Source of the DNA: Pseudolabrys taiwanensis
Lineage (GTDB): Bacteria; Pseudomonadota; Alphaproteobacteria; Rhizobiales; Xanthobacteraceae
Direction of reading: 5' to 3'
Length of the DNA stretch: 64,000 bases
Assembly (NCBI RefSeq): GCF_003367395.1
Contig: NZ_CP031417.1
Coordinates: 2,108,001-2,172,000 of the forward strand
Shown here: in pieces, positions 53,607 to 61,283 of the stretch
Numbering within the stretch: position 1 is the stretch's first letter
How the letters are laid out: the number at the start of each line of letters is the position of its first letter
Program-made: the position numbers and the translations under genes
The notes under the pieces: model-generated
Databases searched by the model: none
What the model saw: the letters and a program-made list of their open reading frames with translations, nothing else
What the model was told of the DNA's origin: nothing

Positions 53607-53915
53607 CCGCCATCGAGGCTGATGTAATTGAGGTCAACGAGTTCTTTGGTGCAGCGCTGCCGAGGAACGGCGATCTAGCTCACACGGAGCATGGCGCTTC
53701 CAAAAAAGAACTCGCGGGTAAAAGACTATGGCTCGACAGCGCGCGGGTCAAGAAACTTACTCAGCGCTTTTGCCAGAGCGCGATTTCAGGCCCGCCATTT
53801 TCATTCCATGGCATTTCGGCGCGGCGGCCCCGCCACAACCCAACCAATTGGCGTCTTGACGCATCCCGACAACCGAACAAGGATTTCGGTACCAAGTAAT
53901 AAGGGAGGATAAATA
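53607..53915. other. Intergenic region upstream of the TusA cluster and TTT binding protein
   Basis: No gene is recognisable. Overlapping short open frames lack family features. It separates the leftward sulfur cluster from the rightward binding-protein gene and should contain both promoters. AAGGGAGG is present just before 53916. I could not place a clear operator. Confidence 0.45.
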
Positions 53916-54887
53916 ATGCGCACACTTTTCTACGGGGCCGTTGCAGCCCTCGTGACGCTGGCCGGTTCGGCCAACGCCCAGACCTATCCGTCGCGTCCTG
54001 TCACGATGGTCATCCCGTTCGCGGCGGGCGGACCGACCGACGTGCTCGGCCGCATCATGGCGCAGGCCATGGGCGAAACGCTCGGCCAGACCGTCGTGGT
54101 CGAAAACGTCGGCGGCGCCGGCGGCATGACCGGCGGCAAGCGCGTCGCCGACGCCGCGCCCGACGGCTATTCCATGCTGCTCGGCACCGTGGGCACGCAA
54201 GCGCAGGGGCAAACGCTTTATAAGCGCCCGCTCTACAACGCCGTTACCGACTTCACGCCTGTCGCCTTGATCGCCGACGTTCCGATCGCGCTGCTCGTGC
54301 GCAAGGACCTGCCGGCGAAGGATCTCAAGGAGTTCGTCGCCTACGCCAAGGCCAACCAAAGCAAGATGCAGTTCGGCTCGGCCGGTGCCGGCTCGGCCAC
54401 GCATCTCGGTTGCGTCGTGCTCAATACCGCGATGGGCACCAACATCACCCACGTCCCCTATAAGGGCACGGGGCCGGCGATGCAGGATCTGATCTCGGGA
54501 CGCATCGACTACATGTGCGAGATCATCTCGACGGCCAAGCCGCAGATCGACGGCGGCAGCGTGCGCGCACTCGCGATCATGACCAAGGATCGCTCGCCCG
54601 TGCTGCCGAACTTGCCGACTGCGATCGAACAAGGATTGGACGTACAGGCCTACACCTGGAACGCGCTGTTCCTGCCGAAGGGCGCTCCGGCCGACGTCGT
54701 TAAAAAGCTGAACGAAGCGACGGTGAAGGCGATGGACATGCCGGCGGTGAAAGAACGCCTGCAAGGGCTCGGCGCGATGGTGGTCGCACCCGATCGCCGC
54801 AGCCCCGCTTATCTCGGCTCGTTCGTGAAGAACGAAATCGAGAAATGGGCCGCGCCGATCAAAGCGAGCGGTGTGCAGATCGATTAG
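53916..54887 (+). CDS. Tripartite tricarboxylate transporter binding protein (TctC/Bug)
   Basis: A 323-residue periplasmic binding protein with signal peptide MRTLFYGAVAALVTLAGSANA. The Bug-family start is YPSRPVTMVIPFAAGGPTDVLGRI. Other hallmarks are VVENVGGAGGMTGGKRVADAAPDGY and FGSAGAGSATHLG, which build the carboxylate-clamping loops, and VPYKGTGPAMQDLISGRID. Bug proteins bind dicarboxylates, aromatic acids or nicotinate. No TctA/TctB membrane genes are adjacent, as is common for these orphan binding proteins. Confidence 0.9.
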   Translation: MRTLFYGAVAALVTLAGSANAQTYPSRPVTMVIPFAAGGPTDVLGRIMAQAMGETLGQTVVVENVGGAGGMTGGKRVADAAPDGYSMLLGTVGTQAQGQTLYKRPLYNAVTDFTPVALIADVPIALLVRKDLPAKDLKEFVAYAKANQSKMQFGSAGAGSATHLGCVVLNTAMGTNITHVPYKGTGPAMQDLISGRIDYMCEIISTAKPQIDGGSVRALAIMTKDRSPVLPNLPTAIEQGLDVQAYTWNALFLPKGAPADVVKKLNEATVKAMDMPAVKERLQGLGAMVVAPDRRSPAYLGSFVKNEIEKWAAPIKASGVQID

Positions 54888-54899
54888 GCAGGCTGTGGC

Positions 54900-55020
54900 C
54901 CTCCCCGTCATCCTGAGGTGCTCGGCCACCGATCTCGGGTTTACCCGAGATCGGCATTCTTGATGCGCAAGTCGGCTATAGCCGACTTGCGTGGCCGAGC
55001 CTCGAAGGACGACGGGGAGG
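54900..55020. repeat. Composite nested palindrome (inverted partner at 58768)
   Basis: The outer arms CCTCCCCGTC / GACGGGGAGG enclose GCTCGGCCAC (54920-54929) / GTGGCCGAGC (54991-55000). Inside these are a hairpin at 54931-54952 (ten-base arms around TT) and a perfect 26-base palindrome at 54966-54991 (centre GGCTATAGCC). The 26-mer recurs exactly at 58861-58886, and the hairpin recurs in reverse order at 58900-58921. Confidence 0.85.
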
Positions 55021-55045
55021 ATATGCGCACACTATGACAAGCCCG

Positions 55046-55097
55046 CCGTCGCCCTTCGGGGCTTGCCGCTCATGCGGCTCGCACCCGAGGGTGACGG
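55046..55097. repeat. Short palindromic repeat
   Basis: CCGTCGCCCTTCGGGG at 55046 pairs imperfectly with CCCGAGGGTGACGG ending at 55097. Related in sequence to the CCGTCATCCTGAGG class. It lies between convergent genes. Confidence 0.6.
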
Positions 55098-55113
55098 CTC
55101 ATAGAGGCAGGCC

Positions 55114-55506
55114 TTACTTCTTCGGCTCTTCCATCAGGCTGACGTGGGCCGCGACGACCCGCCAGCCTTCGGGGAATTTCACCCAGGTCTGCATCTGCCG
55201 GCCGATGCGGCCGGGCGCCGAAGGGCGCTCGTAGAGCGTCGACGCCACGGCGAAATCACGGCCATAGGTCGTGATCACCGTCTTGGACAATGTGCGGCCG
55301 AGTGCGACCGGCGAGCGGGCGGCGCGGAAGGCGGCGATCTCCGCATAACCGTAGAGGTTCTCCGTCGCGCCGTAGCGGATCGTGCGCGCGTCCTTGCGGA
55401 ACGACGCGTCGAGCGTATCGACGTCGTTCGTCACCAGCGCCTTCTCATAGCTATCGAAAGCGGCCTTAACCTCGGCCACGACCTCCGGCAGGTCGATTTC
55501 CATCAT
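55114..55506 (-). CDS. hpxZ: AtzH/HpxZ-like NTF2-fold protein
   Basis: A 130-residue cone-shaped NTF2-like protein of the DUF3225 (AtzH/HpxZ) family. It has EVKAAFDSYEKALVTNDVDTLDASFRKDA, TIRYGATENLYGYAEIAAFR and QMQTWVKFPEGWRVVAAHVS. Family members act with the AtzG-AtzE amidase in ureide and s-triazine nitrogen catabolism. In one studied case, AtzH is a small amide hydrolase in cyanuric acid breakdown. It lies 19 bases downstream of atzE on the same strand, completing the gene trio. Confidence 0.88.
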   Translation of the reverse strand: MMEIDLPEVVAEVKAAFDSYEKALVTNDVDTLDASFRKDARTIRYGATENLYGYAEIAAFRAARSPVALGRTLSKTVITTYGRDFAVASTLYERPSAPGRIGRQMQTWVKFPEGWRVVAAHVSLMEEPKK

Positions 55507-55525
55507 CGTCTCTCCTGATTTCAGA

Positions 55526-56914
55526 TCAAAGATTGGGGCGGGGCGCGGTGGCGGCGCCCATCCGCTCGAGCGCGTGCGCGATGCGCAATGCGACGTCTTC
55601 GCGCCACGGCGCGGCGATCACCTGCACGCCGATCGGCAAAGGTGAGAGCGGCACCGGCACGGTTGCCACCGGCAGACCGATGAACGAGATCGGCTGCGTG
55701 TAGAGGCCCATATTGGCGCGCACCGGCATATCGACGCCGTCGAGCGTGAAGTTGACCTGGCCGAGCTTGGGCGCGGTGCACGGTGTTGCCGGCACCAGGA
55801 TCGCATCGTAGCGCTCGAACAGCTTCAGCACCTGCTCGCGATACCAGCGGCGGAATTTCTGCGCCTGCACCACGAGCGTGCCCGGCACCATGGCGCCGGC
55901 AATGAAGCGGTCGCGCACGGCCGGGTCGAAGTCGTTGCCCTGCTTGCGCAAGCGGCCGATATGCAACGCCGCGCCCTCCACCGTCGTGATCACGTAAGCG
56001 GCGGCGCGGGCGCGCGCCGCTTCCGGAATCTCGATCTCGGCGCGAGCGCCGGCTGCCTTGGCGATGCGGTCGAGCGCTTCCAGCGCCTCGGGGGACGCGC
56101 CCTTGCGGAAGTAACCGCCGGCCGTCGCAATGCGCAAACCGTCGAGCCCGCGTTCGAGCAGCGGCAACGTCGGCTCGGCCGCGCGCTGCGCGCAAACCGG
56201 GTCTTCCGCGTCAGGTCCCTGCATCACATCGTAAGCCAACGCGAGATCGCGCGCCGAGCGCGCGAACGGTCCGAGATGATCGAGGCTGGCGACGAAGGGA
56301 AACGATCGCGCGCGCGTGAGACGGCCATAGGTCGGCTTGAGACCGAAGATGCCGCAAAGCGATGACGGAACGCGGATTGAACCATTGGTGTCGGAGCCGA
56401 GCGCGATTTGCACGAGACCGCCGCCCACCGCACTTCCCGACCCGCCTGATGAGCCGCCGGTCATGCGTGTCAGATCATGTGGGTTGCGCGAGGGACCGTC
56501 GTGCACATTCTCGCCGGTGAAGTCATAGGCGTATTCGCCCATGTTGAGCGCGCCGACCAGCACGGCGCCGGCCGCTTCCAGCCGGGCGATCAGCGGTTGA
56601 TCCTGCGTCGCGGCCGGATGCGTGCGGTTGATCTTGGAACCGGCGACCGTCGGCAAGCCCGACACGTCGAACAGGTTCTTGACCGCGAAAGGCACGCCCG
56701 CGAGGGGCAGCGCCTTCTTATCGGGCGAAGCGTCGATGGCCTTCGCCTTGGCGCGGGCACGATCGGCGGTCACCGCGGTGAACGCGTTGAGCTGTGGATT
56801 GAGCTTTCCGATGCGCGCGAGCGCGTCGTCGACGACCGCGGCGGCGCTCGCCTGCCCGCTTGCAACCGCCTGCGCGATCTCCGCCGCGCTGTCCCAGGAG
56901 AAATCTTTGCTCAT
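55526..56914 (-). CDS. atzE: AtzE-family amidohydrolase
   Basis: A 462-residue amidase-signature enzyme. The Ser-cisSer-Lys triad is K79 in VPFAVKNLFDV, S155 in MTGGSSGGSG, and S179 in GSDTNGSIRVPSS. The overall sequence matches the AtzE subgroup, which needs the small AtzG partner. Studied AtzEG deaminates 1-carboxybiuret; relatives may act on oxalurate- or ureide-derived amides. The ATG begins one base after the atzG stop. The chemistry suits nitrogen scavenging from ring or ureide compounds. Confidence 0.88.
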   Translation of the reverse strand: MSKDFSWDSAAEIAQAVASGQASAAAVVDDALARIGKLNPQLNAFTAVTADRARAKAKAIDASPDKKALPLAGVPFAVKNLFDVSGLPTVAGSKINRTHPAATQDQPLIARLEAAGAVLVGALNMGEYAYDFTGENVHDGPSRNPHDLTRMTGGSSGGSGSAVGGGLVQIALGSDTNGSIRVPSSLCGIFGLKPTYGRLTRARSFPFVASLDHLGPFARSARDLALAYDVMQGPDAEDPVCAQRAAEPTLPLLERGLDGLRIATAGGYFRKGASPEALEALDRIAKAAGARAEIEIPEAARARAAAYVITTVEGAALHIGRLRKQGNDFDPAVRDRFIAGAMVPGTLVVQAQKFRRWYREQVLKLFERYDAILVPATPCTAPKLGQVNFTLDGVDMPVRANMGLYTQPISFIGLPVATVPVPLSPLPIGVQVIAAPWREDVALRIAHALERMGAATAPRPNL

Positions 56915-56915
56915 G

Positions 56916-57098
56916 TCAGGCCTTGAACACCGGCGCGGGCTCCGCCTCGTCGGCGAGCGGAAATTCAGCCACCGAAGCGGCGTGTTGCAGCGTCACGGCC
57001 AAATTCGCCTTCACAGCCGGTCGCCATGCCGGATCGAGCGGCAGGTTCAGCGCCGCCGCGGCGGCGGTGATGAAGTCGTCGAGGGGATCGTTGGCCAT
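56916..57098 (-). CDS. atzG: AtzG (DUF4089) amidase partner protein
   Basis: A 60-residue all-helical DUF4089 protein (MANDPLDDFITAAAAALNLP then DPAWRPAVKANLAVTLQHAA and EFPLADEAEPAPVF). AtzG packs against AtzE in a heterotetramer resembling the GatA-GatC arrangement and stabilises the enzyme. I use the ATG at 57098 with GAAGAAGG nine bases upstream, and not the open extension beyond it, which runs into repeats. It is the first gene of atzG-atzE-hpxZ, all leftward. Confidence 0.88.
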   Translation of the reverse strand: MANDPLDDFITAAAAALNLPLDPAWRPAVKANLAVTLQHAASVAEFPLADEAEPAPVFKA

Positions 57099-57156
57099 CG
57101 GTGTCATCCTTCTTCGGCCCACTTCTTTGGCCCGCAGCATGCAAATTTGCGGCCAA

Positions 57157-57204
57157 GAGTCGAGATAAGAGTCGAGATAAGAGTCGCGATGATAGTCGAG
57201 ACGA
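57157..57204. repeat. Four tandem 12-bp repeats
   Basis: GAGTCGAGATAA twice (57157-57168, 57169-57180), then GAGTCGCGATGA (57181-57192) and TAGTCGAGACGA (57193-57204). The unit begins 59 bases upstream of the atzG start. It could be a slippage tract or a multi-site binding array. Confidence 0.8.
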
Positions 57205-57228
57205 CCGGCGACAGGTACGCCGCAGCGT

Positions 57229-57350
57229 CGTAGCCCGCGTAAGCGAAAGCGACATGCGGGAGGGAAGATGCCGCACGGTCGGACCCGGATTTCGCGGAGC
57301 CTGTCGTCGGGCGGCGCTTCGCGCCGACCCGTTGGCTCATCCGGGCTACG
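57229..57350. repeat. Inverted-repeat element with CGTAGCCC ends
   Basis: CGTAGCCC (57229-57236) and GGGCTACG (57343-57350) bound a 122-base element with internal hairpins (for example CGGGCGGCGC-TTCG region near 57310). A single hairpin of the 10584 class (57360-57379) follows immediately. Confidence 0.7.
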
Positions 57351-57495
57351 ATCGCCGTCATGCCCGCGAAAGCGGGCATCCAGTAAGCTTGCTTGTCGTG
57401 GCCGGACGACAGCCATAGCTCCGCCGCCCGTGTTCTTTGAAAAGGCGCCGGGTGCGCCTTGCATTGCAAGGTCTTCGCTCCGCGGCTCTCTCTGG

Positions 57496-57925
57496 AAAAA
57501 ATGGAGGGCGCGCGGGACGCCACTGGGTCCGACGGACCCACGGACCTCGATGCCTCGCGACATCGAGGCTTGTCGAGGTGAGTTAAGCCGCAAGTCCGCC
57601 AGTCCCGTGGCGTCCCGCGCGCGGTGTTTAATCGGTTTGCTCCGCAGCGCCCCCGGTGGACTACCCGTTTCAGGCGCCCTCCCTTCCGGGCTTGGGCGCC
57701 TATCCACCGCTATGGGCCCGCGCGGCCGTCGTCACGTTCCCAATTCTGGCGACGACGGCCACCCTGGGCCAGGCCCCGTGATGCACGGCAAGCGCATCGG
57801 GACGCTGCGGTTTGGACCGCCGGAGGGAAACTCGCGCCGCATCTCCGACGCTTCCAGTCCGGCCACCGCTCCCCGCCCCGCGTCTGGAGACGCTGATCAG
57901 ACACCCCTCGCAGTGGGGCGGGATG
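57496..57925 (-). ncRNA. Putative structured RNA element, copy 2
   Basis: The second, diverged copy of the element at 22604-23014. A perfect 16-bp stem pairs 57508-57523 with 57607-57622. The base pairs next to its loop differ from copy 1 but remain paired (covariation). The hairpin at 57545-57568 is identical to copy 1. Variable arms include an aggcgccc/gggcgcct stem and a 9-bp gccgtcgtc/gacgacggc stem, neither found in copy 1. Read leftward, six U's (plus-strand A's 57496-57501) follow the long stem by six bases, as in an intrinsic terminator. The boundaries are approximate; function is unknown. Confidence 0.55.
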
Positions 57926-57931
57926 AAAAGG

Positions 57932-57960
57932 ACTATAGTCCACATTGGAATATGGGGCAA
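57932..57960 (-). promoter_or_regulatory. Candidate promoter for RNA element copy 2
   Basis: On the minus strand, TTGCCC (57955-57960), 17 bases, then TATAGT (57932-57937) predict a start near 57925. The same TATAGT-CCTT stretch at the same distance from the conserved edge occurs in copy 1. Confidence 0.45.
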
Positions 57961-58117
57961 GCAGAAATAGGAATATTTATCTGAGCGCGCCCTGGCCGGC
58001 GATCGTAGCCCTCGCCGAGGCCGACCGCCCTCCCGCGACGCCGCGGGCAATGCTATGGCAACCGCGCCACCAAGTGATGCTTTCATTCTCTCTCGCCGAT
58101 CAAGCCGAGGAATACCA

Positions 58118-58738
58118 ATGACCGTCTCCGGTCAACTGACTCTGCGCTCGACCCTCACCTCCCCGTTCGGACGCAAAACACGAATGGCCGCGCTGGTGCT
58201 CGGCGTCAGCGAGCGGCTCACACTTCACCCGGCGGATACGCTGAACGAGACCGACACGCTGCGTGAACAGAACCCGCTCGGCAAGATGCCGTGCCTGCTG
58301 CTGCCGGACGGCACCGCGCTCTACGACAGCCGCACCATCATCGAATTCCTGCAGGAGCTGTCCGCGGGCGCATTGCTGATCCCGGCCTATGGCATCGCGC
58401 GCTACACAGCGCTGACCAGGGCCGTGCTCGCCGACGGCATTGCCGATGCGGCTTTGCTGATGGTCTACGAAGGGCGATTCCGCGAGCCCGGCACGCATTC
58501 CGACCGTTGGCTCGCGCATCAGCGTGGCAAGGTCGCGCGTGCGCTCGCCGCATTCGAGGCGGCGCCGCCGCCGGTGGCGCCGACCGACGTCGTCGCGATC
58601 GCGCTTTCCTGCGCGCTTGGTTATCTCGATTGGCGCAAGCCGGTCGCCTGGCGCGAGAATCATCCGCGGCTGGTGCAATGGCTCGATGCCTTCGCCGCGC
58701 ACGAGCCAGCCTTCAACGCGACCAAGGCGCCGGGCTGA
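58118..58738 (+). CDS. Glutathione S-transferase family protein
   Basis: A 206-residue GST-like protein. The thioredoxin-fold N-terminal domain includes LTLRSTLTSPFGRKTRMAALVLGV, with S15-P-F in the catalytic loop. NPLGKMPCLLLPDGTALYDSRTIIEFL carries the cis-Pro after KMP and the S-R-x-I-I-x-F glutathione-binding segment (usually ES; here DS). A helical C-terminal domain follows from about residue 95. It may conjugate or isomerise electrophiles; the specific substrate is unknown. It stands alone between RNA element copy 2 and a palindromic repeat. Confidence 0.85.
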   Translation: MTVSGQLTLRSTLTSPFGRKTRMAALVLGVSERLTLHPADTLNETDTLREQNPLGKMPCLLLPDGTALYDSRTIIEFLQELSAGALLIPAYGIARYTALTRAVLADGIADAALLMVYEGRFREPGTHSDRWLAHQRGKVARALAAFEAAPPPVAPTDVVAIALSCALGYLDWRKPVAWRENHPRLVQWLDAFAAHEPAFNATKAPG

Positions 58739-58767
58739 GGCAGCTTCGTTCTGCGCCGCCGCATTAC

Positions 58768-58938
58768 TGTCATCCCGGGCGAGCGAGCGTTAGCGAAGCG
58801 AGACCCGGGATCCAGTACGCCGTGCCTTTTCAATCTTGCTGCGGCGTACTGGGTCCCCATCGCAAGTCGGCTATAGCCGACTTGCGCACTTTAACGGCGG
58901 ACATCGGGTAAACCCGATGTCCGCGCGCGGGGACGACA
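58768..58938. repeat. Composite nested palindrome (inverted partner at 54900)
   Basis: The outer arms TGTC.. / ..GACA with CCCGGG-containing inner arms enclose CCAGTACGCCG/CGGCGTACTGG. The exact 26-base palindrome seen at 54966 occurs at 58861-58886, and a hairpin with ten-base arms around AA lies at 58900-58921. Both modules are the same 13 bases apart as in the partner but in reverse order, so the core is an inverted copy. Confidence 0.85.
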
Positions 58939-59091
58939 GTCCATGCTGGCGTGGGCCGCGGCCCATAGCACCGCGCGATTTCTGCGTTTCATAACAGGCT
59001 CGCAGGCTGGACATTTGCGATGTTCCAGCATGAACTGTCGCGCACGTCGCAAGCGCCACGTGCGACGATAAGAAACGATCGGGAGGCCGAG

Positions 59092-60180
59092 GTGAAGTTC
59101 GCGCATTTTACGCACATCTGGAACAAACCAGGCCAGACGCCGCACCAGCGCTATGAAGAGCTGTGGCGCGAGCTCGAACTGTGCGACGAACTCGGCTTCG
59201 ATTACGGATTTTGCGTCGAACATCATTTTCGTCCCGACGAAAGCTGGATGTCCTCGCCCGCGCTCTACACGGTCGGCGCCGGCGCCCGCACCAAGCGCAT
59301 GCGCCTCGGGCCGATGGGCTTCATCGCGCCGCTTTACCATCCGCTGCGGCTGGCCGAAGAGATCGCCATCGTCGACCAGATGCTGGGGGGACGCATGGAA
59401 TGCGGCCTGGTCCCCGGCATCAACGCCGACTATTTCCGTCCCTTCGGCGTGGACTACGATCTGCGCAAGACGCCGACGCTCGAATTCGTCGATTACATGC
59501 GCGCGGCCTATGGCGAGACGCAGCCGTTCTCCTGGCACGGCGAGAACTTCCACACCGACAAAGCCCAGGTCTCGGTGATGCCGGTGCAGAAGCCGCATCC
59601 GCCTTTGTGGATGATGAGCCGCGATCCGCGCACGCTCGAGTTCTGCGCCGAGAAGGGCGTCAATCCGGGCTACTTCCTGGTCTATCCGCGGGCGGACGCG
59701 GCGCCGCGCTATCGCGTGTTCCTGGAGAACTGGAAGAAGGCCGGCTGGCCGCGCAAGCCGAACATCGCCTACTGCACCGTCGTCTATGTCGATGAGACGG
59801 ACGAGAAGGCACTCGACGTCGCGCTGACGCGCGCCTCCCGCGCCTATGAAGGCTTCCTGCCGCCGCCGAAGCCCGGCGAGACCTTCGACGAGCGCGTGCG
59901 CGAGCACGCCAAGAAGTTCATCGGCCGTGGCGAGCCGGGCGCCTCCGAGATCATGGCCAATGTATTCAACCCGGACTACCTGATGAAGCACGATCTGGTC
60001 TTCATCGGATCGCCGAAAACGGTGGCCGAGAAGATCCGCGCGACAGCCGAGGCCGGCGTCTACAACGTGTTCCTCGGCGAATTCAATTTCTCCGACTTGC
60101 CGGCGGAGGACCTGATGCGCTCGATCAGGCTGTTCGGCGAGAAGGTGATCCCGGCGCTGCGCGATTACGAGCCGTTCTAG
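59092..60180 (+). CDS. LLM class flavin-dependent monooxygenase
   Basis: A 362-residue bacterial-luciferase-like (beta/alpha)8 protein. Family segments are PHQRYEELWRELELCDELGFDYGFCVEHHF, GPMGFIAPLYHPLRLAEEIAIVDQMLGGRMECGLVPG, and FIGSPKTVAEKIRATAEAG. It uses FMNH2 or F420-like cofactors to oxygenate small organics; the substrate is unknown. The GTG at 59092 is preferred because GGGAGG lies just upstream and the family begins KFAHFTH. A far upstream ATG at 59020 would add an unlikely leader. Confidence 0.85.
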   Translation: MKFAHFTHIWNKPGQTPHQRYEELWRELELCDELGFDYGFCVEHHFRPDESWMSSPALYTVGAGARTKRMRLGPMGFIAPLYHPLRLAEEIAIVDQMLGGRMECGLVPGINADYFRPFGVDYDLRKTPTLEFVDYMRAAYGETQPFSWHGENFHTDKAQVSVMPVQKPHPPLWMMSRDPRTLEFCAEKGVNPGYFLVYPRADAAPRYRVFLENWKKAGWPRKPNIAYCTVVYVDETDEKALDVALTRASRAYEGFLPPPKPGETFDERVREHAKKFIGRGEPGASEIMANVFNPDYLMKHDLVFIGSPKTVAEKIRATAEAGVYNVFLGEFNFSDLPAEDLMRSIRLFGEKVIPALRDYEPF

Positions 60181-60220
60181 CGTGCATTGCGCTTAGCTGG
60201 AATCGCCTCACACTCCGCTC

Positions 60221-60300
60221 GCCCCCGCGAAAGCGGGGGCCCAGGGGCCAACAGCACAAATATTTCAAATGCCGCGCTGGATTCCCGCTTTCGCGGGAAT
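60221..60300. repeat. Dispersed double-hairpin palindromic repeat
   Basis: Hairpins at 60221-60240 (GCCCCCGC arms, GAAA loop) and 60281-60300 (ATTCCCGC arms, TTTC loop) lie between convergent genes. Same module as 10584-10633. Confidence 0.8.
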
Positions 60301-60335
60301 GAACGGGGAATGTTTCAACCTGACCACACACTGCT

Positions 60336-61208
60336 CTAGAACTTGCAATCGCGCGTGAAGCGGGACGCCAGCGCAACGGCGCCGTCGCTCGGCAACGTGA
60401 CGGCTGTGTCACGCGCTTTCAGCGTCAACGTGTCGGCACCGCTTAGCGCGCTGATGAGTTTGCGCGGCTCGGCAAAACGCCCGGTCAGGAAGCCGGCGAC
60501 GTCGCCGCCGTCGAACAATTCGACGCGACCGGACGCGGTGTAACTCTGGGAGCCGCTTGTGAATGTCAGCGGCAGGGTCTGGCCATTCTTGACCTTCTCC
60601 GGCAGCACTGCGGTCTTGACGATCAGGTTCTTGCCGGCGGCATCGCAGGTCAATGACGCCTGCAGCCAACCGGCCGACGGCTTGCCGAAAATCAACTGCG
60701 GCGGCTCACCTTTGGCGGCTTGATAGATCCACACCAACTGCTGTTCGTCGTCGAGGCCATAATCCCAGCCGATCTTGCTCGCGCAGTCCTTGCCCGCCGC
60801 GTCGAGGGCTTTCGCCGCAGCGGCTCCAGCCGGAAACGGCGCGTCGTCGATACTGAGCTTGAACGTCTTGTCCTCCGGCGCGATGAGCCCTGCGACGAGT
60901 GCGTCGGCGGCTTTGCCGTTCGCAAAGGCCCATGTACCGACGTCACTATCGACGATCAGCGCGCGATCGCCCTTGGAGAGCGCCAGCATCGGCCGCTTGC
61001 TGTCGCTGCAGCCGACCACCACGGCGTGCCGTGCTCCTGCGACGGTGGCAATGCCGAGAGCGACACGGCTGCCGCCGCCCACCGTTTCGATGCGCCAGCC
61101 ATCCACACCCGCGGCTTTGGCGGCTACATCGGCGAGCGTGTCGGCCGCCACGGCCGGCGTTGAAACGGCCATCGCGATGACCAGCGGGACAAGCGATGTC
61201 AGACGCAT
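60336..61208 (-). CDS. Exported hypothetical protein
   Basis: A 290-residue protein with signal peptide MRLTSLVPLVIAMAVSTPAVA (cleavage after residue 21). The mature part is beta-rich with two or three cysteines (VVVGCSDSKRP, AGKDCASKIG, SLTCDAAG, FTRDCKF at the end). SGRVELFDGGDVAGFL and TLPSDGAVALASRFTRDC are typical of small periplasmic proteins of unknown role. I recognise no enzyme motif. It is leftward, directly downstream of the MFS transporter gene (75-base gap) and possibly cotranscribed with it. Confidence 0.65.
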   Translation of the reverse strand: MRLTSLVPLVIAMAVSTPAVAADTLADVAAKAAGVDGWRIETVGGGSRVALGIATVAGARHAVVVGCSDSKRPMLALSKGDRALIVDSDVGTWAFANGKAADALVAGLIAPEDKTFKLSIDDAPFPAGAAAAKALDAAGKDCASKIGWDYGLDDEQQLVWIYQAAKGEPPQLIFGKPSAGWLQASLTCDAAGKNLIVKTAVLPEKVKNGQTLPLTFTSGSQSYTASGRVELFDGGDVAGFLTGRFAEPRKLISALSGADTLTLKARDTAVTLPSDGAVALASRFTRDCKF

Positions 61209-61283
61209 GAAGCCCCCATACTGCGCGCCCGAACCGGCGCGCAGTATTGTCTAGGGCGCGAGTGTCGCCCCTGTCGACCGGCC

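Noticed and set aside
57099..57707. Long N-terminal extension of AtzG
   Set aside because: It is built from palindromic repeats and RNA element copy 2. AtzG proteins are about 60 residues long.
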